This document shows, in pieces, positions 50,453-59,001 of a stretch of DNA of 64,000 nucleotides. The notes under the pieces were generated by a model that made no database searches, was not told the origin of the DNA, and was given only the letters and a program-made list of their open reading frames with translations. Position numbers and translations under genes: made by a program. Numbering within the stretch: the first letter of the stretch is position 1; every line of letters begins with the position of its first letter. Origin of the DNA: SXTU01 sp964496695 (lineage in GTDB: Bacteria; Verrucomicrobiota; Verrucomicrobiia; Limisphaerales; SXTU01); contig CAZCBE010000002.1 in NCBI GenBank assembly GCA_964496695.1, positions 62,001 through 126,000 of the forward strand. Direction: 5' to 3'.

Positions 50453-50863
50453 ATGAAGCAAAACAAAATAAGTTCCCGAGAAATATTCAAAGAAATTGGC
50501 ACAGTCCGTTGGACCAATAACCATTCGTTTGAAGTCCGGACAAAGTTCACCGCGCGATTGTTTCTAAGTCCTAACACTGATCCGGATACAGGCCCGCCAA
50601 CACAAGTCATTGTCGATGAGGTATTCGTTCCTAAGCGATTTAGAAGACGTGGTAACGCTACCAAGGCAATGACTGCGCTTTGTCGCCTCGCGGATAAGTA
50701 TCAATTCAGCCTAGAAGGCGGACCTGTTGGCGGGAATATCGGCGAATGGAGCAAAAAGTTTGCGGAGTGGGTGCTGAGCTTCGGCTTTGTTCGCAATAGG
50801 TCAACGGACGTGACCACCGACGACCCGGCAGCGTTCTATGTGGTGCGAAGGCCACGAAAGTAA
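50453..50863 (+). CDS. Small GNAT-like acetyltransferase, horizontally acquired
   Basis: 136 residues from ATG at 50453 (an upstream ATG at 50435 is also possible). The segment VIVDEVFVPKRFRRRGNATKAMTALCR resembles the acetyl-CoA-binding V-x-x-x-x-R/Q-x-x-G-x-A stretch of GNAT enzymes; FAEWVLSFGFVRNRSTDVTT is a plausible C-terminal strand. Its base composition is visibly less GC-rich than its neighbours, which fits transfer. The substrate is unknown. It precedes a broken DpnI-type gene by 120 bases. Confidence 0.65.
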   Translation: MKQNKISSREIFKEIGTVRWTNNHSFEVRTKFTARLFLSPNTDPDTGPPTQVIVDEVFVPKRFRRRGNATKAMTALCRLADKYQFSLEGGPVGGNIGEWSKKFAEWVLSFGFVRNRSTDVTTDDPAAFYVVRRPRK

Positions 50864-50983
50864 TGTCATTTCATTCATCTGTTCTACGCTTGCAAGGCGC
50901 AACATGCTTACTTGCTGTAGCTTTCAACCTAAATTTCCATCAATACTTGAAGGTGGTTCGAGTCGGTGATGTAATCGCCAGAA

Positions 50984-51751
50984 ATGAACCTCACAATGGG
51001 TAGTGAGATGGCGGCACTTTACAAAAGTGCCGCCCAGCGCGCCCGCGTTGTGACTGAGTCATGGGGGGAACACAATCTATATTGCCCGAACTGTCCTTCA
51101 CCGAAACTGTCTCGACTAAGCCATAACGCCAAAGCGAACGACTTCGCCTGTCCCGACTGCAAATTCTGGTATCAGCTCAAAGGTCAACAATCGCGAATTG
51201 GGAACTCGGTCCCGGATGGGGCATACCAAACTATGCTGGACGCGATTCGAGAGGGCGAGACGCCGAATTTTTACTTCATGCACTATGATCTCGCGACATG
51301 GAGTATAAAGAACTTACTGCTGGTTCCGCATTTCGCCTTTCCACCTTCAGCCATTATCTAGCGTAAACCGCTCGCTGTTACGGCGCGCCGTGCCGGCTGG
51401 ATTGGTTGCAACATTGCGTTGAACCATATACCTGTTGAAGCGCGAATTGTCGTTGTAGCGGAAAGCAAGGTTCTGCCGGAGGATGAAGTGCGCGCACAGT
51501 TCCGGCGCGTGAAGCCGCTCGGTGAAATCAAGGCCAAGGAACGAAGCTGGACACTCGATGTGTTGAACGCAATTCGCACGCTTTGCAAAGTGGAATTCAC
51601 CAATGACGACGCATATACACTCGTCCCCCACTTGGCGAAATTGCATCCCGGTAACCGTCATGTTCGCGATAAGATTCGCCAGCGACTTCAAGTCCTCCGG
51701 GATGCAGGCCTGTTAACTCATGTGGGGCGCGGCCAATGGCGGCTTCCATGA
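50984..51751 (+). pseudogene. DpnI-type (Dam-replacing) restriction endonuclease, interrupted by an amber codon
   Basis: The whole frame 50984-51751 is 255 codons, the size of DpnI (254). An in-frame TAG at 51359-51361 splits it into 125 and 130 residues. The first part shows KSAAQRARVVTESWGEHNLYCPNC, zinc cysteines C34, C37, C56, C59 and the core D53 and K66; the catalytic Glu64 of DpnI is Gln here (WYQLKG). After the stop, RKPLAVTARRAGWIGCNI and the C-terminal winged helix (VRDKIRQRLQVLRDAGLLTH) match DpnI. In DpnI the position of the stop is glutamine as I recall it, so CAG to TAG would explain it. DpnI cuts methylated GATC. Both lesions predict no activity. Confidence 0.88.
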
Positions 51752-52408
51752 ATTCATCTGGGAATCGGCGTGGAGTTCTCGCACCCGGAGAGGTAAGGTC
51801 GGCCCCCGGCCTGGGCAGGGCGCGATTCGCACGAAAGAGGAGACCCTCATGAACCTGCGGGAACCAAGATTCTTTGAGGGCGTCGGATGCAATCCCTTCG
51901 GGCATATGCCTTCGGCGCGGATTTCTGGTCCCGCCGCTTGGGATGCGGCTTTGTTCGCTGAAGGCTTGCGCCGCGACGATTCAGGCATCCGGTGGGATCG
52001 ATCCCTTATTTCTGCGGGGGATCAAGAGCGGTTTTGCTGTTTCGCGATGGGATCACGAGCGTCCAGGCACATTTCCGACGGTTTGCGCACTCGTGCGTCT
52101 GTTAAGACTGTGTGACAGCCAAATTGTTTGAGGTCATGGAAGATGGTTTTCCTACGAAAACAGGCCGTTTTTGCGGGTCCCTCGGCCTTCCCGGTAAAAA
52201 AGTTTCTAAAAGGTGTTGCACGGAAAATGCATCCTGCTATTTTGCCCGCCCTTTCGTCGGGTGAACACGGCGAGGGTAAAACGAAAAACACAGTGACTTG
52301 CAGTCAGACAATTCGTGAATTGAAGAGCGCGCTGGGCCGACTCGTGGAGTCGGCGTGGGTGCGCGAGGGCGCGGACCGCGCCTAGGTTTTTTAACACTTG
52401 TTCTTTGT
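51752..52408. other. Gene-poor stretch ahead of rpsJ
   Basis: About 650 bp. One small open frame (51849-52115, 88 codons, starting MNLREPRFFEGVGCNPFGH) has no recognisable family and is left unannotated. The region must hold the promoter of the S10 cluster. The best candidate is TTGCAC at 52216-52221 with TATTTT at 52238-52243, 16 bp apart, about 170 bp before rpsJ. No strong terminator is present. Confidence 0.4.
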
Positions 52409-52717
52409 ATGGCTGGACAACGCATTCGCATTCGCCTCAAGGCTTACGACCACCGGGTCATCGACCAGTCGGCCCACGACATCGTCGAGACGGTCAAGCG
52501 CAGCGGCGCCAAGGTCGCCGGCCCGATCCCCCTTCCCACCCGCATCGAGCGCCTCACGGTGCTCCGCTCTCCCCACGCCGACAAGAAATCGCAGGAAACG
52601 TTTGAGCAGCGCACGCACAAGCGACTGCTGGACATCCTCGACCCCACGGCCAAGACCGTGGACGAGTTGAAAAAGCTCAACCTCCCGGCGGGGGTTGACA
52701 TCACCATTAAGATCTAA
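52409..52717 (+). CDS. rpsJ: 30S ribosomal protein S10
   Basis: 102 residues from ATG at 52409, fixed by the family start MAGQRIRIRLKAYDHRVID. The conserved GPIPLPTRIERLTVLRSPHA and KSQETFEQRTHKRLLDI blocks follow. S10 (NusE) also joins antitermination complexes. First gene of the S10-spc cluster, six bases before rplC. Confidence 0.98.
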   Translation: MAGQRIRIRLKAYDHRVIDQSAHDIVETVKRSGAKVAGPIPLPTRIERLTVLRSPHADKKSQETFEQRTHKRLLDILDPTAKTVDELKKLNLPAGVDITIKI

Positions 52718-52723
52718 CTTCCT

Positions 52724-53452
52724 ATGATTGGCTTGCTCGGAAAAAAACTCGGCCACACGCGCGTCTATGACGCCAGCGGGAATGCCATCGCCGTGACGGT
52801 GGTGCTCGCCGGGCCGAACCGCGTCCTCCAGGTCAAGGCCAAGGAGGGCAAGGACGGCTACAATGCGGTGCAGCTCGGTTTCGACGACCAGAAGGCGCAG
52901 CGCCTGTCGAAGGCCGAACTCGGGCACATCACCAAGCACAAGGGCGCGCCGGTGAAGCGCATCAAGGAATTCCGCGACTTCACCCTGACGGTCAAGCCGG
53001 GTGACGTGGTCGGACCGGATATTTTCGCCGTCGGTGACTTCGTGGATGCCATCGGCACCACCAAGGGCCGCGGCTTCGAGGGTGTCGTGGCCCGCTGGGC
53101 GTTCGCCGGTGGCGACGCCACGCACGGCTGCAAAGGCTGGAAACGCCGCTCGGGCGCCATCGGCCAGCGCCTCTTCCCCGGCACAGTCATGCGGGGCATG
53201 AAGATGCCCGGTCACATGGGCCAGCAGCGCCGCACCACGCAGAACCTGGAAGTCATCCAGGTGCGCAAGGACGACAACCTGCTGCTCATCAAGGGCTCGA
53301 TTCCCGGCTCCGAGGGCGATTACGTCGTCATCCGCGAAGCCAAGAAGTATCCGATCGTGCAGGCCCGCAAGGACCGCGAGGAAGCGGCCAAGAAGGCCAA
53401 GGAACGCGCCGAGGCAGACGCCAAGGGCAAGAAGGACGCCAAGAAGAAGTAA
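52724..53452 (+). CDS. rplC: 50S ribosomal protein L3
   Basis: 242 residues. GLLGKKLGHTRVYDASG opens the protein and the conserved loop PGTVMRGMKMPGHMGQQRRT follows the CKGWKRRSG segment. A lysine/alanine-rich tail (EEAAKKAKERAEADAKGKKD) extends the C-terminus beyond the E. coli form. L3 reaches the peptidyl transferase centre. Confidence 0.97.
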   Translation: MIGLLGKKLGHTRVYDASGNAIAVTVVLAGPNRVLQVKAKEGKDGYNAVQLGFDDQKAQRLSKAELGHITKHKGAPVKRIKEFRDFTLTVKPGDVVGPDIFAVGDFVDAIGTTKGRGFEGVVARWAFAGGDATHGCKGWKRRSGAIGQRLFPGTVMRGMKMPGHMGQQRRTTQNLEVIQVRKDDNLLLIKGSIPGSEGDYVVIREAKKYPIVQARKDREEAAKKAKERAEADAKGKKDAKKK

Positions 53453-53455
53453 GCC

Positions 53456-54082
53456 ATGAAACTTCCCATTTTGGACAACAAGGGCAACAGCCAGGGCGAG
53501 GTCGAGGTCGGCTTCGACCTGATCGAGAACGGTCGCGGCACCCAGGCGGTGCATGATGCCGTGGTCGCTTACAACGCGGCGCAGCGCAGCGGCACGGCGT
53601 GTGCGAAGACGGTCGGCGAAGTGTCCGGCACGAACAAGAAGCCGTGGCGTCAGAAGGGCACCGGCCGCGCCCGCGCTGGTTCCACCCAGTCTCCCCTGTG
53701 GCCTGGTGGCGGCGTGGTCTTCGGCCCGCGTCCCCGTGATTTCCGCAAGAAGGTCAACAAGAAGGTCCGCGCGCTGGCGCTCCGCAAGGCGCTGAGCGAA
53801 CGGCTCAAGGCGGGCGATGTGCTCGTGGTGGACGACTTCAAGCTGGCCACGCACAAGACCAAGGAATTCCTCGGCCTGCTCGACACCCTCAAGGTGACGG
53901 ACGGCACGGTGCTCCTGGTTTCTTCGGAAGACACGAACCTCACCCGGGCCTCACGCAACATTTCCTACGTGGAACTGACCAGCGGCGAGAAGCTCAACAC
54001 TTACGACACGCTGCTCTGCGACAAGCTCGTCTTCACCAAGGCCGCCTTGGAGAAGGTCGCGCTCCGGCTCTCCGACAAGTAA
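53456..54082 (+). CDS. rplD: 50S ribosomal protein L4
   Basis: 208 residues. KPWRQKGTGRARAGSTQSPL is the conserved loop lining the exit tunnel, followed by GGVVFGPRPRDF and KVNKKVRALALRKALSERLK. L4 also represses the S10 operon in some bacteria. Three bases separate it from rplC. Confidence 0.97.
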   Translation: MKLPILDNKGNSQGEVEVGFDLIENGRGTQAVHDAVVAYNAAQRSGTACAKTVGEVSGTNKKPWRQKGTGRARAGSTQSPLWPGGGVVFGPRPRDFRKKVNKKVRALALRKALSERLKAGDVLVVDDFKLATHKTKEFLGLLDTLKVTDGTVLLVSSEDTNLTRASRNISYVELTSGEKLNTYDTLLCDKLVFTKAALEKVALRLSDK

Positions 54083-54087
54083 CCGCC

Positions 54088-54369
54088 ATGAATTCCTTCG
54101 ACATCATCAAGACGGTGCGTATCAGCGAGAAGGGCGCGATGCAGGCCGAGAAGTTCAATCAATACACCGTGGTGGCCGACCGCCGCGCGAACAAGATTGA
54201 GATCCGCAAGGCCGTGGAAGAGCTCTTCAAGGTCAAGGTCGTCGCGGTGAACACCTCGAACGTCCGGGGCAAGGCCCGCCGCCAGAGCACCAAGCACGCC
54301 GGCCGCGACGTGAATTGGAAAAAGGCCGTCATCACTCTCAAAGAGGGTGAAAAAATCAACCTCACCTAA
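54088..54369 (+). CDS. rplW: 50S ribosomal protein L23
   Basis: 93 residues. KTVRISEKGAMQAEKFNQYT and RANKIEIRKAVEELFKVKVV are typical. L23 lies at the tunnel exit and binds trigger factor and SRP. Five bases follow rplD. Confidence 0.97.
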   Translation: MNSFDIIKTVRISEKGAMQAEKFNQYTVVADRRANKIEIRKAVEELFKVKVVAVNTSNVRGKARRQSTKHAGRDVNWKKAVITLKEGEKINLT

Positions 54370-54378
54370 TCTCCCGCC

Positions 54379-55233
54379 ATGCCCGTCAAAACTTTTCGTC
54401 CGCTGACGCCGTCCACGAGATACATCACGATCTCGGACTACAGCGACATCACCAAGTCGAAGCCTGAGAAGAGCCTCGTCATCATTCGCAAGAAGACGGG
54501 CGGCCGCAACACCCATGGGCGCGTGACTGCACGCGGCATCGGTGGCGGACACAAGCAGAAGATCCGCCTGGTTGATTTCCGTCGGAACAAGCATGGCATC
54601 GAGGCGGAAGTCTCGGCCATCGAGTATGATCCGATCCGCACCGCCCGTTTGGCGCTGCTCACTTACAAGGACGGCGACAAGCGCTACATCGTTGCGCCCG
54701 TCGGCCTGCAGGTCGGTGCCAAGGTGGTTTCCGGCCCGACCGCTCCGCCTGACCTGGGCAACAGCGTGCTGCTGAAGAACGTGCCGGTGGGCCTGCCCAT
54801 CCACGCGATTGAGATCATGCCGGGCAAGGGCGCGCAGATCGTGCGCTCCGCCGGTTCCGCTGCCACGCTGATGTCCGTGGACGAGGGTTACGCCCAGATC
54901 CGCCTGCCGTCCGGTGAAATCCGCCGGATCAACGAGAACTGCTACGCGACCATCGGCCAGGTGGGCAACACCGAGCACGAGAAGGTCGTCCTCGGCAAGG
55001 CCGGCCGGAGCCGCCATCGCGGCATCCGCCCGATCAGCCGCGGTGTGGCGCGCAACCCGGTGGACCACCCGAACGGTGGCGGCCAGGGCAAGTCGAAGTC
55101 CGGCGGTGGCTGGCAGCAGCTCACCTCACCGTGGGGTCTGCTGGCCAAGGGCTATCGCACCCGTGTCAAGACGAAGGATTCCAACCGGTTTATCGTGGTC
55201 CGCCGTGATGGCCGCCCAATGAAGCAACAGTAA
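54379..55233 (+). CDS. rplB: 50S ribosomal protein L2
   Basis: 284 residues. Conserved blocks are GRNTHGRVTARGIGGGHKQK, GKAGRSRHRGIRPISRGVAR and NPVDHPNGGGQG, which hold the peptidyl-transferase histidine region. L2 is required for subunit association. Nine bases follow rplW. Confidence 0.98.
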   Translation: MPVKTFRPLTPSTRYITISDYSDITKSKPEKSLVIIRKKTGGRNTHGRVTARGIGGGHKQKIRLVDFRRNKHGIEAEVSAIEYDPIRTARLALLTYKDGDKRYIVAPVGLQVGAKVVSGPTAPPDLGNSVLLKNVPVGLPIHAIEIMPGKGAQIVRSAGSAATLMSVDEGYAQIRLPSGEIRRINENCYATIGQVGNTEHEKVVLGKAGRSRHRGIRPISRGVARNPVDHPNGGGQGKSKSGGGWQQLTSPWGLLAKGYRTRVKTKDSNRFIVVRRDGRPMKQQ

Positions 55234-55239
55234 ACGACT

Positions 55240-55521
55240 ATGGGACGTTCAATCAAAAAAGGCGCCTTCGTGGAGGCGAGTCTTCAGGACAAGATCGTGA
55301 AGGCCAAGGCAGCGAACATGAAGACCCCGATCAAGACGTGGTCCCGTCGTTCGACCATCACGCCCGAGTTCATCGGGCTGACTTTCAACGTGCACAACGG
55401 AAAACAATTTCTGCCGGTGTTCGTGACGGAGAACATGGTCGGGCACAAGCTCGGCGAGTTCTCGCTCACCCGCATCTTCAAGAAGCATGGCGCTCACACC
55501 GCCAAGGCGGAGGCCAAGTAG
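55240..55521 (+). CDS. rpsS: 30S ribosomal protein S19
   Basis: 93 residues. MGRSIKKGAFVEASLQDKIV, RRSTITPEFIGLTFNVHNGK and FVTENMVGHKLGEFS are conserved. It sits in the 30S head beside S13. Its stop is one base before the rplV start. Confidence 0.98.
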   Translation: MGRSIKKGAFVEASLQDKIVKAKAANMKTPIKTWSRRSTITPEFIGLTFNVHNGKQFLPVFVTENMVGHKLGEFSLTRIFKKHGAHTAKAEAK

Positions 55522-55522
55522 T

Positions 55523-55858
55523 ATGGAAGTCCAAGCCTTTCTCAAGAATTTCCGGATGTCGCCCCAGAAGGTGCGCGAAGTCGTGCGCCAGATCCAAGGG
55601 CTCCCGGCGCTCCAGGCCAAGCATGTCCTGGCTGTCATCCCCCGCAAGTCCGCGCGGGCGGTGGCCAAGACGCTGGACTCGGCCATTGCCAATGCCGAGA
55701 ACAACAACGGCCTGAAGGCCGAGAACCTCGTCGTGCGCGAGGCGCTGGCGCTCACCGCCGGCCGCTTGAAGCGCTTCACGCCGAAGGCGCGCGGTTCGGC
55801 CGGCCCGATCATCAAGCGGAACAGCCACATCAAAATCATCCTTTCCGACCTGCAATAG
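55523..55858 (+). CDS. rplV: 50S ribosomal protein L22
   Basis: 111 residues from ATG at 55523 (MEVQAFLKNFRMSPQKVREV). RSARAVAKTLDSAIANAENN and RFTPKARGSAGPIIKRNSHI are the family blocks; the hairpin loop lines the exit tunnel. It follows rpsS by one base. Confidence 0.97.
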   Translation: MEVQAFLKNFRMSPQKVREVVRQIQGLPALQAKHVLAVIPRKSARAVAKTLDSAIANAENNNGLKAENLVVREALALTAGRLKRFTPKARGSAGPIIKRNSHIKIILSDLQ

Positions 55859-55859
55859 T

Positions 55860-56546
55860 ATGGGCCAAAAATCCAATCCCATCGGCCTTCGCGTCGCGGT
55901 CAACAAGGACTGGCGCTCGAAGTGGTATTCCGACAAAAAGGGCTTCGGCACGCTGCTGACCGAAGACTACAAGATTCGCGCGATTCTGAAGAAGAAGCTC
56001 GAGTCCGCCTCCGTGCCGCGCATCGGCATCGAGCGCGCCGCGAACCGCTGCCGCATCACCATCTATACGGCTCGTCCGGGGGTCGTGATCGGCCGCAAGG
56101 GCGCGGAGATTGACAAGCTCAAGGAAGAGCTGAGCAAGATGACGGGCAAGGAAGTTTACGTGGACATCATCGAGGTGAAGTCCCCGGAGTCCGACGCCCA
56201 GCTCGTCGCGGAAAACATCGCGCTGCAGTTGGAGCGCCGGGTTTCCTTCCGCCGCGCGATGAAGAAGGCCGTGCAGACGGCCATGCAGATGTCGGGCGTG
56301 CAGGGCATCCGTGTCCGCTGCGCCGGCCGGCTCGGCGGCGCGGAAATCGCCCGCGTGGAGAAGTATCTCGAAGGCAGCGTCCCGCTGCACACGCTGCGCG
56401 CGAACATTGATTACGGCTTTGCGGAAGCGAAGACGGTTTACGGCAAGCTCGGCGTGAAGTGCTGGATTTGCAAAGATGAGCCGAAGGACAAGGACGTGAA
56501 ACCGTCCGCTCCGGCCCCGTCTTCGGCCCCGGTCAACGGCAATTAA
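55860..56546 (+). CDS. rpsC: 30S ribosomal protein S3
   Basis: 228 residues. MGQKSNPIGLRVAVNKDWRS, a KH domain with VVIGRKGAEIDKLKEEL, and FRRAMKKAVQTAMQ are diagnostic. A short proline/alanine tail (APAPSSAPVNGN) closes it. It follows rplV by one base. Confidence 0.98.
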   Translation: MGQKSNPIGLRVAVNKDWRSKWYSDKKGFGTLLTEDYKIRAILKKKLESASVPRIGIERAANRCRITIYTARPGVVIGRKGAEIDKLKEELSKMTGKEVYVDIIEVKSPESDAQLVAENIALQLERRVSFRRAMKKAVQTAMQMSGVQGIRVRCAGRLGGAEIARVEKYLEGSVPLHTLRANIDYGFAEAKTVYGKLGVKCWICKDEPKDKDVKPSAPAPSSAPVNGN

Positions 56547-56567
56547 CTTTCAGACTTAGGACTCGCT

Positions 56568-56987
56568 ATGGCAATGATGCCCGCAAGAGTGAAGTATCGC
56601 AAAATGCACCGTGGTGCGCGGCGTGGCCTGGCCACGCGCGGCAACACCGTGGCCTTTGGCGAGTATGGCCTGATGGCGCTGGAGCGCTGCTGGCTCGACA
56701 ACAAGGTCATCGAGGCCTGCCGTGTGGCGATTTCCCGGCACATGAAGCGCCGCGGCAAGATGTGGATCCGGGTGTTTCCGGACAAGTCGTTCACGAAGAA
56801 GCCCCTGGAAGTGCGAATGGGCACCGGCAAGGGCGGCGTCGAGGGCTGGGTGGCGGTCATCCGCCCGGCGAACGTGTTGTTTGAAGTGGACGGCATCCCC
56901 GAGGTGATGGCCCGCGAGGCCATGCGCCTGGCGGCCACCAAGATGCCCATCAAGACGAAATTCATCGCGCGTCACGCGCACGCCTGA
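56568..56987 (+). CDS. rplP: 50S ribosomal protein L16
   Basis: 139 residues. MPARVKYRKMHRGARRGLAT, RRGKMWIRVFPDKSFTKKPL and VRMGTGKGGVEGWVAV are conserved. The third residue is methionine in the form MAMMPARV. It follows rpsC by 21 bases. Confidence 0.98.
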   Translation: MAMMPARVKYRKMHRGARRGLATRGNTVAFGEYGLMALERCWLDNKVIEACRVAISRHMKRRGKMWIRVFPDKSFTKKPLEVRMGTGKGGVEGWVAVIRPANVLFEVDGIPEVMAREAMRLAATKMPIKTKFIARHAHA

Positions 56988-56989
56988 TC

Positions 56990-57199
56990 ATGAAATTTGC
57001 CGAACTGAAAGATATGACGGCGGCCGAGCTGGCCGTCAAGAGCCGCGACCTCCGGCAGGAACTGTTCAATCTGCGCCTGCAAAAGGCGACCGCGCAGCTT
57101 GAGAAGCCCTCCCGGCTGCGCATTCTCCGCAAGGACATTGCGCGCGTCGAAACCCGCATCACCCAGCTCCGCCAGCAAGCGCAACCCAAAGCCGCCTAA
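56990..57199 (+). CDS. rpmC: 50S ribosomal protein L29
   Basis: 69 residues. KFAELKDMTAAELAVKSRDL and LRILRKDIARVETRITQLR match the two helices of L29. Two bases after rplP. Confidence 0.95.
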   Translation: MKFAELKDMTAAELAVKSRDLRQELFNLRLQKATAQLEKPSRLRILRKDIARVETRITQLRQQAQPKAA

Positions 57200-57202
57200 G
57201 CT

Positions 57203-57499
57203 ATGTCCGAGACCGCGAACATCATTTCCCGTCACCAACGCAAGGAGCGCACCGGCGAGGTCGTTTCCAGCAAGATGCAGAAGACGATTGTCGTCAGCGT
57301 GAAGCGCCGCTTCCCGCATCCGCAGTTCAAGAAGGTGGTGACCAGCTTCAAGAAATTCTACGCGCACGACGAGAAGTCCGAGGCCAAGGTCGGCGACATC
57401 GTGCGCATCGAGGAGACCCGTCCCCTCTCCAAGACCAAGCGCTGGCGCCTGGTTGAAATCGTCGAGCGCGCCCAGGAACAGGCGCAAGTGACCGCCTAA
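57203..57499 (+). CDS. rpsQ: 30S ribosomal protein S17
   Basis: 98 residues. RKERTGEVVSSKMQKTIVVS and VGDIVRIEETRPLSKTKRWR are diagnostic, with a short N-terminal extension (MSETANIISRH). Three bases after rpmC. Confidence 0.97.
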   Translation: MSETANIISRHQRKERTGEVVSSKMQKTIVVSVKRRFPHPQFKKVVTSFKKFYAHDEKSEAKVGDIVRIEETRPLSKTKRWRLVEIVERAQEQAQVTA

Positions 57500-57511
57500 C
57501 CGTCCACGACC

Positions 57512-57877
57512 ATGCTCCAAATCCGTTCCATCTTAGACGTGGCCGACAACACCGGCGCCAAGCGCGCGGCGATGATCGGTGTCCAGGGCCGCAACCAGAC
57601 CTACGCCCGCGTCGGTCAGGTGATCAAGTGCCACATCAAGGAGGCCGCTCCCGACGGCACCGTGAAAAAGGGCGAGGTTTGCGACGCCGTCGTCGTCCGC
57701 ACCCGCCAGAGCATCCGCCGCGCGGACGGCTCCTACCTGCGCTTTGACCGCAACGCCATCGTCATCATTGACGCTGAGAACAACCCCAAGGGGACGCGCA
57801 TCTTTGGTCCCGTCGCCCGCGAGCTGCGCGACCTGAAGTTCATGAAAATCATTTCGCTCGCCCCGGAGGTCATCTAG
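57512..57877 (+). CDS. rplN: 50S ribosomal protein L14
   Basis: 121 residues. MLQIRSILDVADNTGAKRAA, VVRTRQSIRRADGSYLRFDR and GTRIFGPVARELRDLKFMKI are all present. It bridges the two subunits with L19. It begins twelve bases after rpsQ. Confidence 0.98.
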   Translation: MLQIRSILDVADNTGAKRAAMIGVQGRNQTYARVGQVIKCHIKEAAPDGTVKKGEVCDAVVVRTRQSIRRADGSYLRFDRNAIVIIDAENNPKGTRIFGPVARELRDLKFMKIISLAPEVI

Positions 57878-57879
57878 TT

Positions 57880-58164
57880 ATGCCCAGCAAACTTCATGTG
57901 AAACGTGAGGACGAAGTCGTCGTCATCACCGGCAAGGACAAAGGCAAGCGCGGAAAAATCACCTCGGTGATCACCAAGCGGGACCGGGTGGTCGTTGAAG
58001 GGGTGAACCTTCAGAAGAAGCACGTCCGCAAAAACCAGCAGAACCCCAATGGGTCGATCATCGAACGCGAAGGCACCATCCACGTCTCCAACGTGATGCT
58101 TGCCAGCAAATTCGACGCCCGTGCCGCCAAACGCGGCCCGGCCCAGCCCGCCCCAGCAGCCTGA
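57880..58164 (+). CDS. rplX: 50S ribosomal protein L24
   Basis: 94 residues. HVKREDEVVVITGKDKGKRG is the KOW core and IIEREGTIHVSNVML follows. It starts assembly of the 50S subunit. Two bases after rplN. Confidence 0.96.
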   Translation: MPSKLHVKREDEVVVITGKDKGKRGKITSVITKRDRVVVEGVNLQKKHVRKNQQNPNGSIIEREGTIHVSNVMLASKFDARAAKRGPAQPAPAA

Positions 58165-58169
58165 CGCGT

Positions 58170-58712
58170 ATGGAATCACGCCTTTACAAAAAATATCTCG
58201 AGGAAGTCCGTCCCGCGCTGCTCGAGAAGCGCAAATACACCAACGTCCACCAGGTGCCGAAGCTGGAGAAGATCGTCATCAACATGGGCGTAAGCGCCTC
58301 GCTCGAAAAGAGCGCCGTGGATGACGCCGCGAAGGACCTGGCTGCCATCACGGGCCGCAAGCCCGTCATCGCCAAGGCCCGCAAGAGCGTCGCCAACTTC
58401 AAGCTGCGCCAGCATCAGCCCTGCGCCTGCTTCGTCACGCTCCGGCGCGACGCGATGTATGAGTTTTTCGACCGCCTGGTGGCCACGGCCCTGCCGCGCA
58501 TCCGTGACTTCCGCGGCATCAGCCCGCGCAAGTTCGACGGCCGGGGCAACTACTCCCTGGGCATCTCCGACCAGACGATCTTCCCGGAGATTGATCTGGA
58601 CAAGATCAAGCGCCAGCAGGGCATGGACATCACCATCGTCACCTCGGCGCCCACCAACGACGAGGCCCGCGACCTGCTCAAGCTGATGGGCATGCCGTTC
58701 GCCGAGAAGTAA
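58170..58712 (+). CDS. rplE: 50S ribosomal protein L5
   Basis: 180 residues. NVHQVPKLEKIVINMGVSAS, FVTLRRDAMYEFFDRLVATA and ISPRKFDGRGNYSLGISDQ are conserved. L5 binds 5S rRNA. Five bases after rplX. Confidence 0.98.
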   Translation: MESRLYKKYLEEVRPALLEKRKYTNVHQVPKLEKIVINMGVSASLEKSAVDDAAKDLAAITGRKPVIAKARKSVANFKLRQHQPCACFVTLRRDAMYEFFDRLVATALPRIRDFRGISPRKFDGRGNYSLGISDQTIFPEIDLDKIKRQQGMDITIVTSAPTNDEARDLLKLMGMPFAEK

Positions 58713-58729
58713 TTTAACGAACCAAATTT

Positions 58730-58999
58730 ATGGCCAAGACAGCCTGGTTGGAGCGCGAAAAGCGCAAACAAAAGACGGTCAAGAAATACGCCGCCAAGCG
58801 CGCCGAGCTGAAGGCGAAGAAGGACTACGCCGGCCTTGCGCAGCTTCCGCGCAATGCCTCGCCTGTCCGCCTGACAAACCGCTGCGCCGTCACCGGCCGC
58901 CGCCACGGTTTTATCCGCAAATTTAGTGTGTCCCGCCTGACGTTCCGCGAACTCGCGCTGTCCGGCATGATTCCTGGAGTGACGAAAGCGAGCTGGTAA
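58730..58999 (+). CDS. rpsN: 30S ribosomal protein S14 (zinc-free long form)
   Basis: 89 residues. NRCAVTGRRHGFIRKFSVSR marks S14. Only one cysteine is present and no CxxC pair, so this is the long zinc-independent form. It follows rplE by 17 bases. Confidence 0.96.
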   Translation: MAKTAWLEREKRKQKTVKKYAAKRAELKAKKDYAGLAQLPRNASPVRLTNRCAVTGRRHGFIRKFSVSRLTFRELALSGMIPGVTKASW

Positions 59000-59001
59000 A
59001 T

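Noticed and set aside
51849..52115. An 88-codon open frame ahead of rpsJ starting MNLREPRFFEGVGC.
   Set aside because: No recognisable domain and no clear ribosome-binding site; it may be repeat-derived or chance, and a coding claim could not be supported.
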